From DATBGO01 sp036558005 (GTDB taxonomy: Bacteria; Actinomycetota; Actinomycetes; Streptosporangiales; Streptosporangiaceae), in the NCBI GenBank assembly GCA_036558005.1, contig DATBGO010000349.1, forward strand, positions 7,851-71,850: a stretch of DNA of 64,000 bases, written 5' to 3'. Position numbers and translations under genes: made by a program. Positions within the stretch are counted from its first letter, which is position 1; each line of letters starts with the position of its first letter. Below, piece after piece: positions 25,087 through 32,487 of the stretch. The notes under the pieces were generated by a model that did no database searches, was not told where the DNA came from, and saw only the letters and a list, made by a program, of their open reading frames with translations.

Positions 25087-25161
25087 CGGCCGCGCCCAGG
25101 ACAGCCCGGGGCGGCACCCGCTGACTGGTCCGGGCCTGCTGGGCGGGGTGAGCTGGCGCCG

Positions 25162-25848
25162 TCAGCCGGCGGGCTCGAACTTGTAGCCCAGGCCGCGCAC
25201 GGTCACGATGTGCACCGGGTTCGCCGGGTCCACCTCGACCTTGGCCCGCAGCCGCTTGATGTGCACGTCCAGGGTCTTGGTGTCGCCGACGTAATCGGCG
25301 CCCCAGACCCGGTCGATCAGCTGCATCCGGGTCAGTACCCGGCCCGCGTTGCGCAGCAGCACCTCAAGCAGCTCGAATTCCTTGAGCGGCAGCTGCACCT
25401 GATCGCCGCGCATGGTCACGACATGCCGGTCGACGTCCATCCGGACCGGGCCGGACTCCATGATCGAGGCGGCAGGCTCCTCAGCGTCGCCGCGGCGGCG
25501 CAGCACCGCGCGCATCCGCGCGACCAGCTCACGGGAGGAGAACGGCTTGGTGACGTAGTCGTCGGCGCCCAGCTCCAGGCCGACCACCTTGTCGATCTCG
25601 CTGTCCTTCGCGGTCAGCATGATCACCGGCACGTTCGACCGCTCGCGGAGCGTCCGGCACACCTCGCTGCCCGGCAGCCCGGGCAGCATCAGGTCGAGCA
25701 GCACAAGGTCGGCGCCGCTGCGGTCGAACGTCTCGATCGCGTCGGGACCGGTCGGGCAGACGGCTACCTCGAAGCCTTCCTTGCGCAGCATGTAGGAAAT
25801 CGCGTCGCTGAATGACTCTTCATCCTCGACGACGAGCACTCGGGTCAC
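25162..25848 (-). CDS. phoP: OmpR-family response regulator (PhoP/RegX3-like)
   Basis: 228 residues from GTG 25848 (VTRVLVVEDE), eight bases after AGGAGG. The receiver has the acidic pair EDEE, phospho-Asp in LVLLDLMLPG, Thr in MLTAKD and Lys in VTKPF. The C-terminal winged helix ends DVHIKRLRAKVEVDPANPVHIVTVRGLGYKFE. It pairs with the kinase 49 bases upstream. By orthology it controls phosphate-starvation genes. Ends convergent with the lipoprotein gene. Confidence 0.93.
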   Translation of the reverse strand: MTRVLVVEDEESFSDAISYMLRKEGFEVAVCPTGPDAIETFDRSGADLVLLDLMLPGLPGSEVCRTLRERSNVPVIMLTAKDSEIDKVVGLELGADDYVTKPFSSRELVARMRAVLRRRGDAEEPAASIMESGPVRMDVDRHVVTMRGDQVQLPLKEFELLEVLLRNAGRVLTRMQLIDRVWGADYVGDTKTLDVHIKRLRAKVEVDPANPVHIVTVRGLGYKFEPAG

Positions 25849-25897
25849 TGTCACTGCCTCCTGGCCGGTTGACTCATCGCCGTGCGGATGCGGCCGC

Positions 25898-27007
25898 TCA
25901 CAGCGGCGGCGCGTGGGGTCGCAGCGGAAGCCGCAGAGTGAAGGTGGAGCCGGTGCCCTCCTTGCTCCACACCGTGACCTTGCCGCCGTGCGCGGCGATG
26001 ACGTGCTTGACGATGGCCAGGCCGAGGCCGGTACCGCCAGTGGCGCGCGACCGCGCGGGGTCAACCCGGTAAAAGCGCTCGAAGATCCGCTCAAGATCCC
26101 GCTCGGGAATGCCGATGCCCTGGTCGGCGACGCTGATCTCGACGGCGTCGTCGCCGGCGTACCTGGTGGACACCACCACCCTGGTCTTGTCCGGGCTGTA
26201 GGCGACCGCGTTCTCCAGCAGGTTGCGCAGCGCGGTGATCAGCAGGTCCTCGTCACCGAGCACCACCACGTCACGCGGCCCGCTGACCGCGATCTCGATG
26301 CCGCGCGCGGTCGCCTTCATCCGGCACCGGTCCAGCGCCTCCGCGACCACCCCGCCGACCTGGACCGGGAACGGGTCGGGGATCGGCTCGGCGGCCTGGA
26401 TCCGGTTCAGCGTGATCAGGTCCTGGACCAGGTGGGTCAGCCGGGCCGCTTCCTGCCGCATCCGGCCGGCGAAGCGGCGGACCGCCTCGGGGTCGTCGGC
26501 GGCGTCCTCTACCGTCTCGGCGAGCAGCGCGAGCGCGCCGACCGGGGTCTTGAGCTCGTGGCTGGTGTTGGCGACGAAGTCCCTGCGGACCTCCTCCACC
26601 CGGCGGCTCTCGGTCTGGTCCTCGGCCAGCAGCAGCACCAGGCCGCCGCCGCCGAGCGCGGCGTCAAGCGGCGCGAACCGCACGTTGAAGCTGGTCGTCC
26701 GGCCGTTGAAGCTGCTGGTGGAGACCTCGATCTCGCCTTCGCGGATCTCGTTGTCCCTGCGCACCTGGCGGGCCAGGGCCAGTAGTTCGCCGACCACCAG
26801 CCGGTCACCCTTGACCAGGCCGAACGCCCGGGCGGCCGAACTGGCCGTCAGCACCCGGTCCTCGCTGTCCAGCACGACCGCCGACGACGACAAGACCGAC
26901 AGGACGGCGGCGATGCCGGGCGGGAGCCGGCCCGGGGGTGAGTGCACCTCGGTGTCAATGGGCACGGTGACGTCCGCCGGCGCCGGCGTCGCGACGCGGA
27001 TTTTCAC
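25898..27007 (-). CDS. phoR: PhoR/SenX3-like sensor histidine kinase lacking transmembrane helices
   Basis: Read from GTG 27007 (VKIRVATPAP), giving 369 residues. A PAS-like domain (about 38-140, IAAVLSVLSSSAVVLDSEDRVL) precedes HisKA with the phospho-His in RRDFVANTSHELKTPVGALALLAETV, then an HATPase with N box LRNLLENAVAYSP, G1 DQGIGIP and G2 GGTGLGLAIVKH. Orthologues begin with one or two membrane helices; here neither this frame nor the two others upstream shows any, so it looks cytoplasmic. The order gpmA / kinase / regulator matches the gpm1-senX3-regX3 locus of mycobacteria. The start is weakly supported. Confidence 0.9.
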   Translation of the reverse strand: MKIRVATPAPADVTVPIDTEVHSPPGRLPPGIAAVLSVLSSSAVVLDSEDRVLTASSAARAFGLVKGDRLVVGELLALARQVRRDNEIREGEIEVSTSSFNGRTTSFNVRFAPLDAALGGGGLVLLLAEDQTESRRVEEVRRDFVANTSHELKTPVGALALLAETVEDAADDPEAVRRFAGRMRQEAARLTHLVQDLITLNRIQAAEPIPDPFPVQVGGVVAEALDRCRMKATARGIEIAVSGPRDVVVLGDEDLLITALRNLLENAVAYSPDKTRVVVSTRYAGDDAVEISVADQGIGIPERDLERIFERFYRVDPARSRATGGTGLGLAIVKHVIAAHGGKVTVWSKEGTGSTFTLRLPLRPHAPPL

Positions 27008-27231
27008 CAGCGCACCGGCCTGCCTGAGCGCTGCAGCGCATCCGGGCACGCCAGCAGGAGCGCGGCGGGCCTGGACGTGTCGTTCAGCCCCATGTCCACG
27101 CCCTGATGGTATGCGGCGGCCGCCTGGGCCGCACCGGGCGGTCAGCGGCGACGTGCCGTTATTCGCGCAATATTCATGTTCACGACAGCTTGCGGTTACC
27201 CGGCGGCTTCCGCGGCGGCGGCCGGCCGGGG

Positions 27232-27975
27232 TCACCGGCCCTGGTTGCTGACCGCCTCGGCGGCCGCGGCCGCCGCGACCGGATCCAGGTACCGGCCGCC
27301 TGGCACCAGCGGCGCGAACCTCTCGTCGAGTTCGTAGACGAGCGGCATGCCGGTCGGGATGTTGAGCCCGGTGATCTCCGCGTCCCCGATCCCGTCCAGG
27401 TGCTTGACCAGCGCGCGCAGCGAGTTGCCGTGCGCCACCACCAGCACGGTCTGGCCGGACGCGAGGGCGGGAATCAGCACGTCGTACCAGTACGGCAGCA
27501 GCCGCCCGACGACGTCCTTGAGGCATTCGGTGCGCGGCATCAGCTCCGCGGGCAGGTGCGCGTACCTGGGGTCGGCGTCCTGCGACATGGGATCGCCGGC
27601 CGCGACCGGCGGCGGCGGCACGTCATAGGACCGGCGCCAGAGCATGAACTGCTCCTCGCCGTACTGCGCGCGGGTCTGCGCCTTGTCCTTGCCCTGCAGG
27701 GCACCGTAGTGCCGCTCGTTCAGCCGCCAGGACCGCCGGACCGGCAGCCACAGCAGCCGCGCCGCCTCCAGCGCGATATTGGCCGTCTGGATCGCGCGGG
27801 TCAGCACGGAAGTGTGCACAATGTCTGGCTTGAGGCCGGATTCGGCTAGCTGGCGCCCGCCGCTGGCGGCCTCCGCGGCACCGGCCGGGGACAGCCCGAC
27901 GTCCACCCAGCCGGTGAACTTTCCCTCGGCGTTCCAGGTGCTTTCGCCATGCCGGAGCAGGACCAGTGTTGTCAC
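27232..27975 (-). CDS. gpmA: 2,3-bisphosphoglycerate-dependent phosphoglycerate mutase
   Basis: 247 residues from GTG 27975 (VTTLVLLRHGEST). Catalytic RHGE is at 8-11, the phosphate-binding ERHYGALQGKDK follows, and the second His is in VVAHGNSLRALVKHL. It interconverts 3- and 2-phosphoglycerate in glycolysis. The transcript is probably leaderless (see the TAGGCT element). Divergent from mshA. Confidence 0.95.
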   Translation of the reverse strand: MTTLVLLRHGESTWNAEGKFTGWVDVGLSPAGAAEAASGGRQLAESGLKPDIVHTSVLTRAIQTANIALEAARLLWLPVRRSWRLNERHYGALQGKDKAQTRAQYGEEQFMLWRRSYDVPPPPVAAGDPMSQDADPRYAHLPAELMPRTECLKDVVGRLLPYWYDVLIPALASGQTVLVVAHGNSLRALVKHLDGIGDAEITGLNIPTGMPLVYELDERFAPLVPGGRYLDPVAAAAAAEAVSNQGR

Positions 27976-27982
27976 GCCGGAA

Positions 27983-27988
27983 AGCCTA
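27983..27988 (-). promoter_or_regulatory. -10 element (TAGGCT) for leaderless gpmA mRNA
   Basis: TAGGCT on the minus strand ends exactly seven bases before GTG 27975, and no Shine-Dalgarno sequence is present, so transcription likely starts at the start codon. Confidence 0.5.
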
Positions 27989-28051
27989 ACCGGCCCGGTC
28001 GCGGCGCCGGGAACATGCTGCGCTGGCAGACGGTTGCTCTCACGGAGGTGC

Positions 28052-29329
28052 ATGCCCGTGCCGCGACGCTTTCCCCAGCGCATCGCGACTGTCAGCGTCC
28101 ACACATCGCCGCTGGAGCAACCGGGAACCGGCGACGCCGGCGGGCTCAACGTCTACGTGGTGGAGGTCGCGAGGCGGCTGGCTGCCCGCGGCGTCGAGGT
28201 GGACATCTTCACCCGCGCCTCATCCCGGCACGTGCCGCCGGTCGCCGAGCTGGCCCCCGGTGTCCTGGTCCGGCACCTGGCCGCCGGGCCGTTCGAGGAC
28301 CTGGACAAGGCGGACCTGCCCGGCCAGCTGTGCAGCTTCACGCTGGGAGTGCTGCAGGCCGAGGCTGCCTCCGCGCCCGGCCGGTATGACCTCATCCACG
28401 GGCACTACTGGCTGTCGGGCCAGGTCGGCGCCGTCGCCAAGGAGCGCTGGGGGGTCCCCCTGGTGCAGTCCATGCACACCCTCGGGAAGGTGAAGAACGC
28501 GGCGCTGGCCGCTGGTGACGCCGCCGAGCCGCTGGCCAGGCTGCGCGGCGAGGCGGAGGTGGTCAGCGCGGCGGACCGGCTGGTCGCCAACACCGACGAG
28601 GAAGCCCGGCAGCTGATCAGCCTCTATGACGCCGACCCGGCCAGGGTCTCGACCATCAACCCGGGTGTGGACCTGTCGGTGTTCCAGCCAGGGTCACAGC
28701 GGCAGGCCAGGGCGCAGCTGGGGCTGGCGCCCGATGCGGTGGTGCTGGTCTTCGCCGGCCGGGTGCAGCCGCTCAAGGCACCCGACGTGGTGCTGCGGGC
28801 GGCGGCGATGCTGGCCCGGCAGGACCCTGAGCTGGCTGGCCGGCTGACGGTGGCGTTCGTCGGCGGGCCGAGCGGGGCCGGGCGCGCCGACCCTGACGGG
28901 CTCACCCAGCTCGCCGCCCGGCTGGGGATTTCCCGGCTGATCCGGCTTGAACCGCCATGCCCGCAGCTTGAGCTGGCCCGGTGGTACCGGGCCGCTACCA
29001 TCGTGATGGTGCCTTCGCATTCGGAATCCTTCGGCCTGGTGGCCGTCGAGGCGCAAGCCTGCGGCACGCCGGTGGTGGCCGCGTCGGTCGGCGGCCTGCG
29101 GACCGCGGTGCTGGATGGCGTTTCCGGCATCCTGGTGGACTCCCGCGACCCGGCGGACTACGCGCGGGCGGTCCGGCAGCTGATCGAGCACCCCGCGGAG
29201 CTGGCCCGGCTGTCGCGGGGCGCGTGCAGGCACGCGTCCCGGTTCGGCTGGGGCGAGACCGTCGACCGGCTGATCGCGGAGTACTCAGCGATCATGAGCG
29301 AGACCGCGCGGGCGGCGGCCGGGGCCTGA
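28052..29329 (+). CDS. mshA: D-inositol-3-phosphate glycosyltransferase, mycothiol step 1
   Basis: 425 residues; ATG 28052 lies just after GGAGGTG, and GTG 28058 is an alternative with better spacing. GT-B fold: N-terminal PLEQPGTGDAGGLNVYVVEVARRLA, HGHYWLSG, then FAGRVQPLKAPDVVLRA and the donor-site motif PSHSESFGLVAVEAQACGTPVVA. It adds GlcNAc to inositol 3-phosphate, the first step of mycothiol synthesis. Order mshA-ybjN-(gpmA) matches mycobacteria and supports the assignment over other GT4 enzymes. Confidence 0.93.
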   Translation: MPVPRRFPQRIATVSVHTSPLEQPGTGDAGGLNVYVVEVARRLAARGVEVDIFTRASSRHVPPVAELAPGVLVRHLAAGPFEDLDKADLPGQLCSFTLGVLQAEAASAPGRYDLIHGHYWLSGQVGAVAKERWGVPLVQSMHTLGKVKNAALAAGDAAEPLARLRGEAEVVSAADRLVANTDEEARQLISLYDADPARVSTINPGVDLSVFQPGSQRQARAQLGLAPDAVVLVFAGRVQPLKAPDVVLRAAAMLARQDPELAGRLTVAFVGGPSGAGRADPDGLTQLAARLGISRLIRLEPPCPQLELARWYRAATIVMVPSHSESFGLVAVEAQACGTPVVAASVGGLRTAVLDGVSGILVDSRDPADYARAVRQLIEHPAELARLSRGACRHASRFGWGETVDRLIAEYSAIMSETARAAAGA

Positions 29330-29330
29330 G

Positions 29331-29876
29331 GTGGCCGGGACGGATGAGCTGGCGCCGCGGTCAGCGACGGCCGCGGCCGCGATCGCGGCCGCGCTGGACA
29401 GCCTCGAGATCGGCTACGAGAACCCGCGCCCGGGCGCCTACCTGGTGAAGCTGGCCGGCCAGCACAAGCTGGCGACCATGACCTGGCTGATCGCGGGCAC
29501 CCACAGCCTGCACGTGGAGGCGTTCTTCTGCCGCCAGCCAGATGAGAATCACGCCGCCTTCTACCGGTTCCTGCTGGAGCGCAGCGGCGGAATGTACGGC
29601 GTTCACTTCGCCCTTGACCGCAGCGGCGACGTGTACCTGGTCGGCAGGCTGCCGCTGGAGGGCATCAGCACCGATGAGATCGACCGGATTCTGGGCTGCG
29701 TGCTCAGCTACTCCGACGAGAACTTCGACCCCGCGCTGATGCTGGGCTTCGCCTCCTCGATCCGCAAGGAATGGGCCTGGCGGACCAAGCGCGGCGAGAG
29801 CCTGGCCAACCTGCGGGCGTTTGCCCGGCTGGCCGGGCCCGAGCACGGCGGGGCCGCTCCAGGGGCTACGACCTGA
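29331..29876 (+). CDS. YbjN-domain protein
   Basis: 181 residues starting at GTG 29331, one base after the mshA stop, so translationally coupled. The YbjN fold covers most of the protein (LVKLAGQHKLATMTWLIAGTHSLHVEAFFCRQPDENH ... VHFALDRSGDVYLVGRLPL). Counterpart of mycobacterial Rv0487, which also follows mshA. YbjN proteins resemble type III secretion chaperones; their role here is unknown. Its end overlaps the convergent csoR gene by 11 bases. Confidence 0.85.
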   Translation: MAGTDELAPRSATAAAAIAAALDSLEIGYENPRPGAYLVKLAGQHKLATMTWLIAGTHSLHVEAFFCRQPDENHAAFYRFLLERSGGMYGVHFALDRSGDVYLVGRLPLEGISTDEIDRILGCVLSYSDENFDPALMLGFASSIRKEWAWRTKRGESLANLRAFARLAGPEHGGAAPGATT

Positions 29877-30147
29877 CCAGCCGGGAGATCGCGGTGGCGG
29901 CCTCGTGCACCTTCTGCGCCGCATCCGGGCCGCCGGCCTCGATGGCCTCCGTCACGCAGTGGCTCAGGTGGTCCTCCAGCAGCCCGAGCGCGACCGCTTG
30001 CAGCGCCCGGGTGACGGCGGAGACCTGGGTGAGCACGTCAATGCAGTAGACATCGGAGCCGACCATCCGCTGCAGCCCGCGCACCTGGCCCTCGATCCTG
30101 CGCAGCCGCCTGACGTATGCGTCCTTGTCCTGGGTGTATCCGGGCAT
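29866..30147 (-). CDS. csoR: CsoR-family copper-sensing repressor
   Basis: 93 residues from ATG 30147. An all-helical CsoR/RcnR fold with RRLRRIEGQVRGLQRMV and a Cys in DVYCIDVLTQVSAV. The Cu(I) ligands are spaced as in CsoR: Cys, then His 25 residues later (EDHLSHC) and Cys four further on, so copper is the likely effector rather than nickel, formaldehyde or persulfide. No copper exporter gene lies beside it in this window; targets may be elsewhere. Probably leaderless. Confidence 0.9.
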   Translation of the reverse strand: MPGYTQDKDAYVRRLRRIEGQVRGLQRMVGSDVYCIDVLTQVSAVTRALQAVALGLLEDHLSHCVTEAIEAGGPDAAQKVHEAATAISRLVRS

Positions 30148-30153
30148 GCTGAG

Positions 30154-30159
30154 AACATA
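30154..30159 (-). promoter_or_regulatory. -10 element (TATGTT) for leaderless csoR mRNA
   Basis: TATGTT on the minus strand lies six bases before ATG 30147 with no ribosome-binding site between, suggesting transcription starts at the A of the ATG. Confidence 0.45.
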
Positions 30160-30333
30160 CGTGACAGCTCCGCCCGCCCGACAGGCCCAGGACCAGCAGC
30201 GCTGGCCGTCGCGGGGCGGCCGGCGGGCCGGGCGGCCCCGGGCGGTCGCGGCAATCGGCGCGGCGAGGTAGAAAGGGATACACCCGGGCCCGCCGCCGGC
30301 CGCCCAGAGACCTGACCCGGCAGGCCCGGAATT

Positions 30334-30384
30334 CCCGCACTGAACCTGGACCCGCACTGAACCTGGACCCGCACTGAACCTGGA
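30334..30384. repeat. 17-bp tandem repeat, three perfect copies
   Basis: CCCGCACTGAACCTGGA is repeated head to tail at 30334-30350, 30351-30367 and 30368-30384, between csoR and the flavin/electron-transfer operon. It could be an operator array or simply slippage. Confidence 0.85.
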
Positions 30385-30482
30385 TGAGCCTTTCAGCGAT
30401 TCCTAGGGTGACGCGGCGACGCTGGGCGGGGTGCCCGGCCCCGGCCGGGCGCATGCGGCCGGGCCGCAGGGAGGAGCAGGTC

Positions 30483-30737
30483 ATGCGGCGCGACGAGGTG
30501 CGCTTCGCGATGGCAGCGCGCGATGACGGCGTCCGCAGGGTCAGCAGGCTCACCTGGCGGGCCGGTGCCGTCGGCGCCGTCTGCTCGGCGCTGATCGCGG
30601 CCGCGTTCGGCCATGACGTGGCCGCTCATCAGCAGCACGCCGGCACCGGCAAGCACGGCCAGTCCTCGATCGTGATCCCGGCCCAGCCGCCCGCGCCCGC
30701 CCAGGGGGCGGGCCAGGCGACCTCTGGAGCCTCATGA
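30483..30737 (+). CDS. small membrane-anchored protein, first gene of the ApbE/cytochrome b operon
   Basis: 84 residues from ATG 30483, after GGAGGAGCAGG. A charged cytoplasmic part (1-24) is followed by one helix at about 26-44 (RAGAVGAVCSALIAAAFG), then an outside tail rich in His, Gln, Ala and Pro (DVAAHQQHAGTGKHGQ). It ends ATSGAS, matching the core [S/T]GA[S/T] of ApbE flavinylation sites but without an FMN-binding fold. It overlaps apbE by ATGA. It occupies the place where related operons may have an FMN-binding protein; function unknown. Confidence 0.6.
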   Translation: MRRDEVRFAMAARDDGVRRVSRLTWRAGAVGAVCSALIAAAFGHDVAAHQQHAGTGKHGQSSIVIPAQPPAPAQGAGQATSGAS

Positions 30738-31690
30738 CCAGCCTGGCCACGGCCGGGGAGACCTTCAGCATCTTCGGCACCACCGCCACCCTGCTGGTCA
30801 GTGACCCGGCCGCGGTCCAGCTGGCGCGCCGGGTCGCCGACGCCGAGCTCGCCGCGGTGGACCGGGCCTGCAGCAGGTTCCGGGCCGACTCGGAGCTGTC
30901 CGCGCTGAACGCGGCCGGCGGCCGGGCCGTACCGGTGTCCGCGCTGTTCGCCGAGATCCTGGAGGTGGCGCTGCGCGCGGCCCGGCTGACCGGCGGGGCC
31001 GTCGACCCGACCTGCGGGCAGGCGCTGGCCGAGATCGGCTACGACCGGGACTTCGCGGTGCTGCTCGCGGCCGGGGACGCCGGCCCGCGGCGGCACCGGC
31101 GCGGCACCGGGGTGCCCGGCTGGCGCTGCGTGCAGCTGGACCGCCAGCGCGGCCTGGCCTGGCTGCGCCGCGGCGCGCAGCTAGACCTCGGCTCGACCGG
31201 GAAGGCCTGGGCCGCCGATCGCTGCGCGGCCCAGATCGCCGCGGCGACTGGCGCGGGCGTGCTGGTCAGCCTCGGCGGTGACATCGCGGTCGGCGGGCCG
31301 CCGCCCGGCGCCGGCTGGCGGATCCGGGTGACCGACGACCACGCGGCCGGCCCGGACGCGCCCGGCCAGACGATCACCATCGTGTCCGGCGGGCTGGCCA
31401 CCTCGAGCACCACCGTCCGCACCTGGGCGGTCGGCGGCCAGCGGATGCACCACATCATCGACCCGGCCACCGGTGAGCCGGCCCGGACCTGCTGGCGGAC
31501 GGCCAGCGTCGCGGCCGGCAGCTGCGTTGACGCCAACACCGCGAGCACCGCGGCGATCATCCGGGGCGAGGCCGCGCCCGGCTGGCTGCGCGAGGCCGGC
31601 CTGCCGGCCCGGCTGGTGCGGGCGGACGGGTCAGCCGAGCTGGTCGCGGGCTGGCCGCCGGACGGCCGGCCGGCCCCCGGCCCGGCATGA
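30734..31690 (+). CDS. apbE: FAD:protein FMN transferase (ApbE family)
   Basis: 318 residues. Family signatures: VDRACSRFRADSELSALNAA, GGAVDPTCGQALAEIGYDRDF, LDLGSTGKAWAADR, SLGGDIAVGG and the metal/Asp motif in HHIIDPATGEPA with CVDANTASTAAI. ApbE transfers FMN from FAD to a Thr/Ser of a target protein outside the membrane. No signal peptide is visible, so it may act in the cytoplasm. Start and stop overlap both neighbours by ATGA. No FMN-binding-domain target is encoded in the operon. Confidence 0.92.
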   Translation: MTSLATAGETFSIFGTTATLLVSDPAAVQLARRVADAELAAVDRACSRFRADSELSALNAAGGRAVPVSALFAEILEVALRAARLTGGAVDPTCGQALAEIGYDRDFAVLLAAGDAGPRRHRRGTGVPGWRCVQLDRQRGLAWLRRGAQLDLGSTGKAWAADRCAAQIAAATGAGVLVSLGGDIAVGGPPPGAGWRIRVTDDHAAGPDAPGQTITIVSGGLATSSTTVRTWAVGGQRMHHIIDPATGEPARTCWRTASVAAGSCVDANTASTAAIIRGEAAPGWLREAGLPARLVRADGSAELVAGWPPDGRPAPGPA

Positions 31691-32487
31691 CCGCGGCCGG
31701 CGCCGCCAGCGCCGCGGGGGGCGCCGCGCCGGCCGCGGCGCGGGCCGCGGTGGTGGTCAACTCCTCGACCTGGCTGTGGTACCTGACCAGGGCAACCGGC
31801 CTGATCGCGCTGGTGCTGCTGACGGTCAGCATGGCACTCGGACTGCTCAGCTCGGTGCGCTATCAGCGACCGTCCTGGCCCCGGTTCGTCATCGCCGGCC
31901 TGCACCGCAACGCCTCGCTGCTCGCGGTCGCCTTCACCGCCGTGCACATCGTGACCACGCTCGCCGACGGGTTCGTGCCGATCCGGCTGCAGGACGTGGT
32001 GATCCCGTTCATCTCCGCCTACCGGCCGCTCTGGCTCGGGCTCGGCGCTGCCGCCTTTGACCTGCTGGTCGCGGTCGCGATAAGCAGCCTGGTGCGGACC
32101 AGGATCAGCTACCGGTCCTGGCGGCTGGTGCACTGGGCGTCGTACCTGTGCTGGCCGGTCGCGGTGCTGCACGGCCTGGGCACCGGCACCGATACCCCGG
32201 TGCGCTGGGTGCTGGCGCTGACCGCGGGCTGCGTGGCGGCGGTCGCGGTGCTGACCGGCTGGCGGCTGGCCTACGGCTGGCCAGCGCGCCCGCTGGCGCG
32301 GCTGGCCGGCGCGCTGGCCATGGTGCTGGTGCTGATCGCGGGCACCGCGTGGCTGGCGGCCGGGCCACTGCAGCCGGGCTGGTCCAGGCGTGCGGGCACC
32401 CCCCCTTCGCTGCTGGGCGGCAGCAGCCCGGGCGCGGCGCCAGCCGGGGCTGGGCACGCCGCCGCACCGCAGGGGCTTGGCCGGTGA
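31687..32487 (+). CDS. ferric reductase-like transmembrane cytochrome b
   Basis: 266 residues with about six membrane helices. Conserved His suitable for two haems lie in helices GLHRNASLLAVAFTAVHIVTTL and SWRLVHWASYLCWPVAVLHGLG. These proteins carry electrons across the membrane, usually from a cytoplasmic flavoprotein to an outer acceptor; this one lacks a fused FAD/NAD domain, so the neighbouring NuoF-like protein and ferredoxin may supply electrons. The C-terminal 30 residues are Pro/Gly/Ala-rich and outside any helix. Confidence 0.88.
   Translation: MTAAGAASAAGGAAPAAARAAVVVNSSTWLWYLTRATGLIALVLLTVSMALGLLSSVRYQRPSWPRFVIAGLHRNASLLAVAFTAVHIVTTLADGFVPIRLQDVVIPFISAYRPLWLGLGAAAFDLLVAVAISSLVRTRISYRSWRLVHWASYLCWPVAVLHGLGTGTDTPVRWVLALTAGCVAAVAVLTGWRLAYGWPARPLARLAGALAMVLVLIAGTAWLAAGPLQPGWSRRAGTPPSLLGGSSPGAAPAGAGHAAAPQGLGR

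Noticed and set aside
25084..25161. Hairpin between the lipoprotein and the response regulator
   Set aside because: CTGACGG and CCGTCAG can pair, but the loop would be about 60 bases and the stem is interrupted; too weak to call a terminator.
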